This document shows positions 1 to 12,445 of a stretch of DNA of 64,000 bases, piece after piece (position 1 is the stretch's first letter; every line of letters begins with the position of its first letter). The position numbers and the translations under genes are program-made. The notes below the pieces were generated by a model. That model was not told the origin of the DNA. It searched no databases and saw only the letters and a program-made list of their open reading frames with translations. This stretch comes from Umezawaea endophytica (lineage in GTDB: Bacteria; Actinomycetota; Actinomycetes; Mycobacteriales; Pseudonocardiaceae), in assembly GCF_025061645.1 (NCBI RefSeq), contig NZ_JANYMP010000007.1, positions 42,358 to 106,357 of the forward strand, in the 5' to 3' direction.

Positions 1-444
1 TTCTACGCCACCGTCCTCCACGACATCGGGCTCAGCCGCCGGGGCGCCGAGCGGCCGGACCGGTTCGAGGTCGCGGGCGCGGACATCGCCGCGGAGTTCC
101 TCCAGGACAACGGCGTCGCGCAGGAGACGGTCGACGACGTCTGGGAGGCCATCGCGCTGCACACGTCGGCGGGGATCAGCTCCCGGCGGGGGCTGGTGTG
201 CCGACTGACGGCCGCGGGCACCGCGCTGGACTTCGGCGTGGACTCGGAGTTCGTCACCGACGAGGTGGCGGCGGGCATCCACGCCGAGTACCCGCGGCTC
301 GGGACGGGGTCGACCCTGCACACCGAGATCCTGGGGCAGGCGAAGGAGAACCCGGCCAAGGCACCGCTGGCCTCGCTCGCGCACCTCTTCCTCGTGACCG
401 AGTCGACGGACGACGAGATCCTCCCCGCCCGCTGGGGCGACTGA
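1..444 (+). CDS. HD domain-containing protein (5' truncated)
   Basis: The reading frame is open from the first base, so the N-terminus lies outside the window; 147 residues remain. The visible part opens with FYATVLHDIGLS, which holds the HD metal-binding pair (visible residues 7-8) typical of HD phosphohydrolases. Further on, ALHTSAGIS resembles the next helix of the cyanamide-hydratase-like HD subgroup. Substrate cannot be inferred. It ends five bases before the stop of the minus-strand SDR gene, so the two genes converge. The family call is supported by the HD pair; the cyanamide-hydratase comparison is only a resemblance. Confidence 0.75.
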   Translation, partial: FYATVLHDIGLSRRGAERPDRFEVAGADIAAEFLQDNGVAQETVDDVWEAIALHTSAGISSRRGLVCRLTAAGTALDFGVDSEFVTDEVAAGIHAEYPRLGTGSTLHTEILGQAKENPAKAPLASLAHLFLVTESTDDEILPARWGD

Positions 445-448
445 CCAG

Positions 449-1267
449 TCACCCGTCCACCAGGCGCTCGGCCAGTGCCCACAGCCTGCCGCCGAGCGCC
501 TGGTCGGCGAGCAGCGGCGAACCCTCGGCGGGCAGACCGCGGACGAAGTAGCGGCCGTCGACGTCCTCTTCGGACCCGACGAGGTCCACGAGTCGGCGCG
601 CCCCCTGGGCCGGGGAGTCGAGCACGGGTGACGCGACGACCTTCAGCACGGCGCCGAGACCGCCCAGGTAGCGGCCGAAGTTCGAGGCCATGATGCCGGG
701 GTGGAAGTCGGCCACGGTGGTTCCGGGGTGCCGTCGGCCGAGTTCGCGGAGCAGCACCCCGCCGACGAGCTTGGCGCGGGCGTAGACCTGGTGGGGTCCC
801 AGACCGTTGGCGCTCAGGGCGATCCGGTCCAGGTGGTCCGGCGCGGGGAGGGTGGCACCCGTGTGGGAGCGCGACGAGGTCGCGACGACCCGGCCGCCGT
901 CCAGGAGCGGGAGGAGCAGGCGGGTCAGCAGCCACGGGCCGAGGGCGTTCGCCTGGAGCACCGGCTCGATCCCGTCGGCGGTCAGGGCCTTGTCCCGTGG
1001 GATGCCGCCCGCGTTCGCGGCGAGGACGTCGACGCGCGGCACCGTGTCGAGCAGCCTGCTCGCGAGGTCGCGGACGTCGGCGAGCCGGGTGAAGTCCGCG
1101 GTGTGGCCGGTGACGCCGAGTTCCGCCGCCAGCGCGGCGGTCCGGTCGGGCGACCTGCCCACCAGGACGACCCGTGCGCCGAGGCGGTGCAGCGCGCGAG
1201 CGGCCTCGGCCCCGAGGCCGGAACTGGCGCCGGTGATGACGACGATCTTGCCGGTGAGGTCTTTCAC
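449..1267 (-). CDS. SDR family NAD(P)-dependent oxidoreductase
   Basis: This is a 272-residue classical short-chain dehydrogenase. The Rossmann motif TGASSGLG lies at about residues 12-19, NAG at 85-87, the catalytic serine near 141 and the YxxxK pair at Y162/K166. The GTG start is chosen because its bases overlap the TGA stop of the upstream gene (GTGA), which implies translational coupling, and because VKDLTGKIVVITG is the usual SDR N-terminus. The substrate is unknown. It forms a two-gene minus-strand operon with the NAD(P)H-binding protein gene, divergent from the AraC regulator, which is a candidate controller. Confidence 0.9.
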   Translation of the reverse strand: MKDLTGKIVVITGASSGLGAEAARALHRLGARVVLVGRSPDRTAALAAELGVTGHTADFTRLADVRDLASRLLDTVPRVDVLAANAGGIPRDKALTADGIEPVLQANALGPWLLTRLLLPLLDGGRVVATSSRSHTGATLPAPDHLDRIALSANGLGPHQVYARAKLVGGVLLRELGRRHPGTTVADFHPGIMASNFGRYLGGLGAVLKVVASPVLDSPAQGARRLVDLVGSEEDVDGRYFVRGLPAEGSPLLADQALGGRLWALAERLVDG

Positions 1268-1896
1268 TTCGCTCCGTGGAGGACGACGTGCCGCCGGACG
1301 ACGGAGTCGTCGTCCACGGCGTCGAGCAGGAACCGCGCCACGTCGGCGCGGGCGATCCCGAGCGGGCTCGGGGTGGTGACGGCGGTGGCCGCCCGCCACC
1401 GGTCCGTGGGGTCGCCGTCGGTCAGCGCGCCGAAGTACGCGACCGTCCACAGCAGACCGGAGGTGGTCACGGCCTCCTCGGCCGCGTCGAAGTCGCGGTA
1501 GTCGCGCCGGATCAGCGTGGCGGCGACCGCGCGGACCAGCGGTGACGCTGCCCCACGACTGCGGCCGCTGCCCCAGGCCAGCGGGACGACCACGCGCGGC
1601 ACGGCGGCGGCCACGAGGTTCTCCATCGCCGCGGCGACCACGGTGGGACCGCGTTTCCCCTTGAGCCACAACGGGTTTCCCAACGCGGACACGACGGCGT
1701 CGTGACCGGCGGCGGCCTCGCGGACGCGCTGCGGCTGCTCGGCGACCGAGCCGGTCGCGACCGCCAGCGCGGGGTGGTCCGGCAGTCCGGCGGTGTTCCG
1801 GACGAACGCGGTGACCCGGTGCCCGTCGGCGAGCGCACGGGCCACCACCTGCCGCCCGAGCCTGCCGTTCGCCCCGACGACGAAGATCCTCTTCAC
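1264..1896 (-). CDS. NAD(P)H-binding oxidoreductase (atypical SDR / NmrA-like)
   Basis: This 210-residue protein starts with a dinucleotide-binding strand-turn VKRIFVVGANGRLG (glycines at 8, 11 and 14). It lacks a clear YxxxK catalytic pair, as in the flavin-reductase / NmrA-like atypical SDR group. I place the start at the GTG just before KRIF; the frame stays open far upstream, but that part does not look like protein of this family. The stop overlaps the GTG of the following SDR gene by four bases. The function is probably a small NAD(P)-dependent reductase or a redox-sensing protein; the substrate is unknown. Confidence 0.82.
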   Translation of the reverse strand: MKRIFVVGANGRLGRQVVARALADGHRVTAFVRNTAGLPDHPALAVATGSVAEQPQRVREAAAGHDAVVSALGNPLWLKGKRGPTVVAAAMENLVAAAVPRVVVPLAWGSGRSRGAASPLVRAVAATLIRRDYRDFDAAEEAVTTSGLLWTVAYFGALTDGDPTDRWRAATAVTTPSPLGIARADVARFLLDAVDDDSVVRRHVVLHGAK

Positions 1897-2013
1897 CCGG
1901 CCGACGCTAACCGCGGGTGACCCGTTCGGGTAGTGGCGCGATTGCCAGCCGACAACGGATTCTCGCCACCAGTGTTGATCTGGGCTCACCGTGGTGATGG
2001 CTGGCCAGGAGGT

Positions 2014-2042
2014 TTGGCGAGAACCCGTCGCTTCCCTATGGT
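2014..2042 (+). promoter_or_regulatory. Probable leaderless promoter of the AraC gene
   Basis: TTGGCG (2014-2019), a 17-base spacer and TATGGT (2037-2042) form a sigma-70-like promoter. The -10 ends six bases before the ATG at 2049, so transcription should begin at or beside the start codon. No Shine-Dalgarno sequence is present, which fits a leaderless mRNA. Confidence 0.6.
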
Positions 2043-2048
2043 TCAGCC

Positions 2049-2999
2049 ATGCACACCATCGCCGTGCTGGCACTGGACAAGGTCGTGCCGTTCGACCTGA
2101 CGACCCCGATCGAGGTGTTCACCCGCGCCGAACTGCCCGGCGGGCACCCCGCCTACCGGGTCCGGGTCTGCGCGAACACGCCGCTCGTCGACGCCGGGGC
2201 GTTCACCGTCAAGGCGCACTGGGGCCTGGACGCCCTGGTCGGCGCGGACACGATCATCCTGCCCGGCTGCTCCGACGTCACGGTGCCGATCCCGGACGAC
2301 GTCGTCGCGGCGCTGAGGACCGCCGCGGCCAACGGCACGCGCATCGCGTCGATCTGCTCGGGCGCGTTCATCCTCGCCGCCACGGGCCTGCTCGACGGCC
2401 TGCGCGCCACGACGCACTGGCTCGCCGCGCCCGCGCTCGCCGAGCGGTACCCGCTGGTCGACGTCGACCCGGACGTCCTCTACGTCGACAACGGCCAGTT
2501 CCTCACCTCGGCGGGCGCGGCGGCCGGGCTCGACCTCTGCCTCCACCTCGTCCGCCGCGACCACGGCTCCGCGGTGGCCGCCCAGGCCGCGCGCCTGTCC
2601 GTCATGCCGCTGGAGCGCGAGGGCGGGCAGGCCCAGTTCATCGTCGGCGACCAGTTCCCCACGCCACGGGGCTCGCTCCTGGAGCCGGTGCTGCGCTGGA
2701 TGGACGAGAGCTGCGACAAGGACCTCACGCTGGAGGACATCGCGGCGCACGCGAACATGAGCACCCGCACCCTCAACCGCCGCTTCCGCGAGCAGACCGG
2801 CACCACCCCCCTGCGCTGGCTGAACCGGGCCAGGATCCGGCGAGCGCAGCACCTGCTGGAGTCCACGACCCACTCGGTCGACCGGATCGCGGGCCAGGTC
2901 GGGTTCGGCTCCCCCACGGCGTTCCGCGACCAGTTCAAGCGCGTCGTCGGCACCAGCCCCAGCGCTTACCGGGGCGCGTTCCAGGCGTCCGGCACCTGA
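2049..2999 (+). CDS. GlxA-family AraC transcriptional regulator with DJ-1/PfpI domain
   Basis: This 316-residue protein has a DJ-1/PfpI-like amidotransferase fold in about residues 1-170, including the nucleophile-elbow-like segment ASICSGAFILAATGLL. A C-terminal AraC DNA-binding domain of two helix-turn-helix units spans about 215-310 (LEDIAAHANMSTRTLNRRF and VDRIAGQVGFGSPTAFRDQF). Such proteins sense a small molecule, or act without enzymatic activity, and regulate nearby catabolic or redox genes. It is divergent from the two oxidoreductases and upstream of the carboxymuconolactone decarboxylase-like gene, both plausible targets. Start and length are typical of the family. Confidence 0.92.
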   Translation: MHTIAVLALDKVVPFDLTTPIEVFTRAELPGGHPAYRVRVCANTPLVDAGAFTVKAHWGLDALVGADTIILPGCSDVTVPIPDDVVAALRTAAANGTRIASICSGAFILAATGLLDGLRATTHWLAAPALAERYPLVDVDPDVLYVDNGQFLTSAGAAAGLDLCLHLVRRDHGSAVAAQAARLSVMPLEREGGQAQFIVGDQFPTPRGSLLEPVLRWMDESCDKDLTLEDIAAHANMSTRTLNRRFREQTGTTPLRWLNRARIRRAQHLLESTTHSVDRIAGQVGFGSPTAFRDQFKRVVGTSPSAYRGAFQASGT

Positions 3000-3024
3000 G
3001 CGGGAACTACGCCGGGCCCCACGG

Positions 3025-3036
3025 GGTGACGTCACC
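3025..3036. promoter_or_regulatory. Palindrome GGTGACGTCACC upstream of the CMD-family gene
   Basis: A perfect 12-base palindrome lies 37 bases upstream of the ATG at 3073, in the only intergenic space before that gene. It is a candidate operator. No assigned regulator is known, but the neighbouring AraC protein could act here. Confidence 0.35.
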
Positions 3037-3072
3037 GAGCGGGACCAGGCACTCACCTGCTGGGATGGCGGC

Positions 3073-3639
3073 ATGACCAGGCTGCCCCGCTCGACGCCCG
3101 CCGACCTCGACCCGGCCCAGCGCGAGCTGTACGACGCCATCACCGGTGGACCACGCGCGGCCGGGCCGCAGCCGGTCCCCCTGACCGACGACGCGGGCGC
3201 GTTGAACGGCCCGTTCAACGCCATGCTGGTCGCGCCGCCGGTGGGACAGGCGCTCCAGGGCCTCGGCGCGGCCATCCGCTACCGGACCACGCTGAGCGAC
3301 CGCGTGCGCGAGATGGCGATCCTCGCCGTCGCGACCAGGTGGGACTCCGAGTTCGAGCGGTACGCCCACGAGCCCGTCGCGAAGCTGGCGGGCGTGACCG
3401 AGGACCAGCTCGACGCGCTGCGCCGGTCCACCGTGCCGGACCTCCCCGACGACGAGCGCCAGGCGCTGACCGTGGTGTTCGCCCTACTCCGCGACGGGGA
3501 CGTGGACGACGCGACGTACGCCGAGGCCGTATCCGCCATCGGCGCCAGGGCGGTCTTCGAGCTGACCGCCCTGGTGGGCTACTACGCGACGCTCGCGCTC
3601 CAACTGCGGGTCTTCCGCGTCACCGCACCGGCCCCGTGA
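3073..3639 (+). CDS. Carboxymuconolactone decarboxylase family protein
   Basis: This 188-residue all-helical protein matches the CMD family: REMAILAVATRWDSEFERYAHE carries the characteristic W-x3-E-x3-H pattern. It lacks the CxxC pair of the AhpD peroxidase branch, so a thiol peroxidase role is unlikely. Members act on aromatic lactones or have unknown roles. The gene follows the GlxA-type regulator by 73 bases. Its last 20 bases overlap the 3' end of the convergent minus-strand gene, so both stop codons are embedded in the neighbour. Confidence 0.85.
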   Translation: MTRLPRSTPADLDPAQRELYDAITGGPRAAGPQPVPLTDDAGALNGPFNAMLVAPPVGQALQGLGAAIRYRTTLSDRVREMAILAVATRWDSEFERYAHEPVAKLAGVTEDQLDALRRSTVPDLPDDERQALTVVFALLRDGDVDDATYAEAVSAIGARAVFELTALVGYYATLALQLRVFRVTAPAP

Positions 3640-4384
3640 GATCGCGCCTCACGTGGTCCAGGAACTCGGCGAAGGTCTGGACGCCCCTGGTGTACGGGCC
3701 GTCCGGCAGCAGTCCGCCCGCCGCCATCCGCTTGCCCGCCTGTCCGGGCAGCCGGATCGGGACGAGCACCTTGCGCTCGCCGCGCGCCCGGACGTACCGC
3801 CGGGTCATGTCCGCCATCCACAGCTCCTCCGGCCCGGCGATCGGCTGGACGTACCCGCCCGCGGGCTTCAGCACGAGGTCGACCAGCGCCGCGGCGACCT
3901 CGGCCGCGGCGACGGGCCGGGAGAGCATCCTCGGCACCGGGACGAACGGGCCGACCGCGCCCTCGATCAGCGAGTCGGGGAACTCGTGGAACTGGGTGGC
4001 CCGCAGGATCGTCCACGGCAGCGGACCGCCGCTGACCAGCTTCTCCTGCTCGCGCTTGCCGAAGTAGTACCCGAGGTCGACCTCGTCGACACCGACGATG
4101 GACAGCACCACGACGTGGTCGATCCCGGCGTCGACACCCGCCGCGAGGAGGTTCCTCGCCACCGCGCCGAAGAAGTCGACCGAGACCGCCCTCCTCATCG
4201 TCGTCACGTTGCTCGCGTCGACCACGGCGGCGCACCCTGCCAGCGCCGCCGCCAGCCCCGCGCCGGTGGTCAGGTCGACCCCGCGCGAGCGCGAGAGGAC
4301 GACGGGCTCGTGACCGGCCTCCGCGAGCCGGTCCACGACCATCGTGCCGATCAACCCGGTCCCGCCCGCGACAGCGACCCGCAT
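3620..4384 (-). CDS. NAD(P)H-binding SDR / NmrA-like protein
   Basis: This 254-residue protein begins MRVAVAGGTGLIGTMVV, a glycine-rich NAD(P) motif at residues 7-13. It then follows the atypical-SDR plan (DASNVTT, a YYFGKREQEK segment that may supply the YxxxK-like pair, and LRATQFHEF). Members include NAD(P)H quinone sensors and epimerase-like proteins. The ATG is supported by AAGGAG seven bases upstream. It overlaps the CMD gene tail to tail by 20 bases. The upstream region holds a long dyad that may regulate it. Confidence 0.85.
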   Translation of the reverse strand: MRVAVAGGTGLIGTMVVDRLAEAGHEPVVLSRSRGVDLTTGAGLAAALAGCAAVVDASNVTTMRRAVSVDFFGAVARNLLAAGVDAGIDHVVVLSIVGVDEVDLGYYFGKREQEKLVSGGPLPWTILRATQFHEFPDSLIEGAVGPFVPVPRMLSRPVAAAEVAAALVDLVLKPAGGYVQPIAGPEELWMADMTRRYVRARGERKVLVPIRLPGQAGKRMAAGGLLPDGPYTRGVQTFAEFLDHVRRDLTGPVR

Positions 4385-4395
4385 GGCGAACTCCT

Positions 4396-4433
4396 TCCCT
4401 CGTGACGACGGCGTTCACGCCGCTCACAAGGGA
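4396..4433. promoter_or_regulatory. 38-bp dyad upstream of the NAD(P)H-binding gene
   Basis: Outer arms 4396-4406 and 4423-4433 match at 9 of 11 positions and flank an inner CGGCG-TTCA-CGCCG hairpin (4409-4422). It sits 12 bases before the start of the 3620-4384 gene and touches its ribosome-binding site. A repressor operator or a translation-controlling hairpin are both possible. Confidence 0.45.
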
Positions 4434-4486
4434 GGACACCGCGGACCGCGCGGACGTGACAGCCCGCCGCTGAGCCGCCGGTCACA

Positions 4487-9030
<4,544 letters not shown>

Positions 9031-9034
<4 letters not shown>

Positions 9035-10692
9035 CTTTCGAACCCGACGTCATCGTCGTCGGCGCGGGCCTGGCGGGCCTCGTCGCGACGCACGAACTGG
9101 TCAAGAGCGGTCGCCGCGTGCTGGTGGTCGAGCAGGAGAACCGGGCGAACCTGGGCGCGCAGGCGTTCTGGTCGCTGGGCGGGCTGATGTTCGTGAACAG
9201 CCCCGAGCAGCGCCGACTGGGGATCAAGGACTCCTACGAGCTGGCGCTGCGGGACTGGATGGGCTCGGCGGGCTTCGACCGCGACGACGAGGACCACTGG
9301 GCGCGGCAGTGGGCGGAGGCCTACGTGCGGTTCGCGGCCACGGAGAAGCGCAAGTACCTGCACGACCTCGGCCTGCGGATCACCCCGCTGGTCGGGTGGG
9401 CGGAGCGCGGCGGCAGCGCCACGGGCCACGGCAACTCCGTCCCTCGCTTCCACCTCACCTGGGGCACCGGGCCCGAGGTCGTCCGGGTGTTCGCCGAACC
9501 CGTGCTGGAGGGCGAGAAGCGCGGACTGGTCCAGTTCGCGTTCCGCCACCAGGTCGACGACCTGGTCGTGGAGGACGGCGCCGCGGTGGGCGTGCGCGGC
9601 ACGGTGCTGGTGCCCAGCGAGGAGGAGCGCGGCAAGGCCTCCTCGCGGGAGAAGGCGGGCGAGTTCGAGCTGCGGGCGAAGGCCGTCGTGATCACGTCCG
9701 GCGGCATCGGCCACAACCACGAGCTGATCCGCCGCAACTGGCCTACCGAGCGGCTCGGCGCGTGCCCGAAGACGATGATCTCCGGCGTCCCGGCGCACGT
9801 CGACGGCCGGATGATCGCCATCACCCAGGACGCGGGCGCGAACGTCGTCAACGCCGACCGGATGTGGCACTACACCGAGGGCATCCACAACTGGGACCCG
9901 ATCTGGCCGGACCACGCCATCCGGATCATCCCCGGCCCGTCGTCGCTGTGGTTCGACGCGACCGGGCGGCGGCTGCCCGCCCCGAACTTCCCCGGCTTCG
10001 ACACCAACACGACGATGAAGGCGATCCTGGCCACCGGCCACGACTACTCCTGGTTCGTGCTGACCCAGACGATCCTGGAGAAGGAGTTCATGCTCTCGGG
10101 TTCCGAGCAGAACCCCGACTTCACCGACAAGGACCTGAAGAAGACCATCGGCAGCCGGGTGAGCAAGGGCGCGCCGGGCCCGGTGGACGCGTTCAAGCGG
10201 AACGGCGTGGACTTCGTCGTCGCGCAGACTCTGCCGGAGCTGGTGCAGGGCATGAACAAGCTGTCCCGCGGCCCGCAGATCGACGAGGCCGTGCTGCGCG
10301 GCCAGATCGAGGCCCGTGACGGCGAGGTCGCGAACCCGTACTCCAAGGACCTCCAGATGATGGCGATCGGCAACGCCCGCCGCTACATCGGCGACAAGCT
10401 GGCGCGCACGGTCAAGCCCCACCGGATCCTCGACCCGGCGCACGGCCCGCTGATCGCCGTGCGGCTCAACGTCCTCACCCGCAAGACCCTCGGCGGCCTC
10501 CAGACCACCCTCGACTCGCAGGTCGTGCGGCCGGACGGCGAGCCGTTCCCCGGCCTGTACGCGGCCGGCGAGGTCGCCGGGTTCGGCGGCGGCGGCGTGC
10601 ACGGCTACAACGCGCTGGAGGGCACCTTCCTCGGCGGCTGCATCTTCTCCGGCCGCGCCGCGGGCCGCGCGCTGTCCAGGGAACTGTCGTGA
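9031..10692 (+). CDS. FAD-binding dehydrogenase (ketosteroid-dehydrogenase / fumarate-reductase type)
   Basis: This 553-residue flavoprotein starts with DVIVVGAGLAGLVATHEL (FAD-binding GxGxxG at 11-16) and ends with the second FAD segment GLYAAGEVAGFGGGG and an NALEGTFLGGC stretch. The overall sequence resembles the mycobacterial group typified by Rv1817, annotated simply as FAD-binding dehydrogenase and related to 3-ketosteroid delta-1-dehydrogenases. It likely desaturates a carbonyl substrate, but the substrate is unknown. It is the middle gene of a TetR - dehydrogenase - SDR operon linked by 4-base overlaps on both sides, so the SDR may act on the same compound. Confidence 0.9.
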
Positions 10693-11492
10693 CGGGCACC
10701 GCGCTCGTCACCGGGGCGTCGTCCGGCATCGGCCGCGCGACCGCCGCCGCCCTGGTCGCGCTCGGCTACCGGGTGATCGGCACCAGCCGGAACCCCGACG
10801 CCATCGCCAAGGACGACCGGCTCGACGGCGTCGACTACCGGGCCCTCGACCTGACGGATCCGCAGGCGGTCGAGGACTTCGCACCGGTGCTCGCCGACGT
10901 GGACGTGCTGGTCAACAACGCGGGCGAGAGCCAGGTGGGGCCGCTGGAGGAGCTGCCCACCGCGGCGATCGAGGAGGTGTTCCGCCTCAACGTGCTCGCG
11001 CCGGTGCGCCTGACCCAGCTCGTCCTGCCGGGCATGCGCGAACGCCGCCGCGGCCGGATCGTCATGGTCGGCTCCATGCTGGCCAGCTTCCCGCTCGCCT
11101 ACCGCTCCTCCTACGTGGCGACGAAGGCGGCGATCAAGGGGTTCGCCGACGCCGCGAGGCTGGAGGTGTCGCCGTTCGGCGTGGGCATCACGACCGTGGA
11201 GCCCGGCTCGATCAACACGGGCATCAGCACGCGGCGCACCAAGTACATCGCGGAGGACTCGCCCTACGCGGACGACTACCGCACGATGCTGTCCACGTTG
11301 AACGCGAACGAGGCGTCGGGCATCACCGCGGAGCGGGTCGCCGAGACCATCGTCCGGGCCGTCCGGGCACCGTCCCCGCGCCCGCTGTACGCCGTGGGCA
11401 GCCGCGCCCCGCTGGTCTTCGCCATCCGCCGCCTCGCGCCGCGGTCGTTCGCGCACAAGCTGACGGCGAGGGCGCACGGGCTCAAGCGGTGA
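10689..11492 (+). CDS. SDR family oxidoreductase
   Basis: This 267-residue classical SDR has TGASSGIG at 8-15, NNAG at 76-79, Ser129 and the catalytic pair Tyr142/Lys146 (SYVATKAA). Its GTG start overlaps the TGA of the FAD dehydrogenase gene (GTGA). The C-terminus is basic and hydrophobic (VFAIRRLAPRSFAHKL), resembling membrane-associated SDRs of the DltE/retinol-dehydrogenase-like group. It probably interconverts an alcohol and a ketone in the same pathway as the preceding dehydrogenase. The operon ends just after it at a very strong hairpin. Confidence 0.9.
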   Translation: MTGTALVTGASSGIGRATAAALVALGYRVIGTSRNPDAIAKDDRLDGVDYRALDLTDPQAVEDFAPVLADVDVLVNNAGESQVGPLEELPTAAIEEVFRLNVLAPVRLTQLVLPGMRERRRGRIVMVGSMLASFPLAYRSSYVATKAAIKGFADAARLEVSPFGVGITTVEPGSINTGISTRRTKYIAEDSPYADDYRTMLSTLNANEASGITAERVAETIVRAVRAPSPRPLYAVGSRAPLVFAIRRLAPRSFAHKLTARAHGLKR

Positions 11493-11495
11493 GCT

Positions 11496-11556
11496 GAGTC
11501 GTCGACCTCGGGAAGGGGCGCCCGGTGCCACCGACCCTTCCCGAGGTCGACGACTC
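11496..11556 (+). terminator. 22-bp perfect-stem hairpin after the SDR operon
   Basis: Arms 11496-11517 and 11535-11556 are exact reverse complements over 22 bases with a 17-base loop, starting four bases after the SDR stop. No T-run follows, as is common for actinomycete terminators. The length is unusual; it also resembles an operator-like or attenuator structure. Confidence 0.75.
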
Positions 11557-11932
11557 GGTCGTGGGGAAGCGCGGGATCGTGGAACCCGCCGCCTCGTACA
11601 CCCGATCGTGGCACGGCGGAATCCCCTGACCCGGCAGGGAAATCGCGCGGACGCATCGGTCACGAATACTTCACTCCCTTGGTACGACCGGCTTCCGGCC
11701 GCGCGCGCCGACGGCTCAGTTCCGGAACCCTAATGTTCCAAGGAATTCACCTTCCTGCCTCCCAGTAGTTGCCATCGCAAGCACTACGTCACTCTTCCGA
11801 GTGAAAACAACCCTCGTCCAGGTGTCTGCGCCCTACCTCCGGTGGTACGACAATCGACACTGCGGCTGAGCAGCCAGTCGCGTCCGAATCGGCTGTGGTC
11901 GCGCGCCACCCCGGAACGACGGGAACAGATCG
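11557..11932. other. Intergenic region without a recognisable gene
   Basis: About 375 bases between the operon terminator and the STAS gene. Base composition is clearly lower in GC than the flanks around 11660-11830. I find no convincing gene in it. It presumably carries the STAS promoter, but no -10/-35 pair stands out. Confidence 0.5.
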
Positions 11933-12445
11933 ATGGAAATGCTGCTGTGCGTGGACACCACGACCACGGCGGCCGGCGCCGCCGTGGTCTCCGCGACCGG
12001 TGAGGTGGACTACAGCACGGCGGCGCTGCTCGGCGAGCGGGTGCGGCAAGCACACCGACCGCCTGCCGCGCCCCGCGCCGTCGTCGTCGACCTGAGCGGG
12101 GTCGAGTTCCTGTCCGCGGCGGGCGTGGGGGTGCTGGTGGTCGAGCACCACCGGTCGCGGAGCAGCGGCGTGCCGATGCTCGTGGTGGCGCCGAACCGAT
12201 CGGTTCGGCGCACCCTGGCCGCGTGCGACGCCCTGTCGGTGCTGCACGTCCTGACGCGGTCCCCCGCCACGTGCGCCGTGCGGCTCGCCGAGGCGCTGGA
12301 CGCGATCGCCGCCGTGCGCCCGCCACCCACCGCCCAGCGGTTCGACGGGCGGCGCGCGTTCGCGGGCCGCGCCTTCCAGGCGACCACCGCCCGTTCGGCG
12401 GTGGCAGGTGGCGAACAACCGGTGCGAAGAACTCGACACGCGTGA
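11933..12445 (+). CDS. STAS-domain protein (anti-sigma factor antagonist-like)
   Basis: This 170-residue protein has a STAS domain in about residues 1-105 (GEVDYSTAALLGERV, then VVVDLSGVEFLSAAGVGVLVV) and a basic, low-complexity tail. In SpoIIAA-type antagonists the phosphorylated serine precedes the conserved glycine. Here that position is Ala63 (FLSAAG), with Ser61 two residues earlier, so the standard phospho-switch may be absent. The partner anti-sigma factor is not encoded nearby. The TGA overlaps the GTG proposed for the glycosyltransferase, so the two may be coupled. Confidence 0.85.
   Translation: MEMLLCVDTTTTAAGAAVVSATGEVDYSTAALLGERVRQAHRPPAAPRAVVVDLSGVEFLSAAGVGVLVVEHHRSRSSGVPMLVVAPNRSVRRTLAACDALSVLHVLTRSPATCAVRLAEALDAIAAVRPPPTAQRFDGRRAFAGRAFQATTARSAVAGGEQPVRRTRHA

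Noticed and set aside
3..935. Long minus-strand open frames opposite the HD and SDR genes, and many similar frames opposite other genes
   Set aside because: High-GC DNA yields long antisense frames; these are Arg/Pro/Gly-rich with no family motifs, while the opposite frame holds recognisable proteins.
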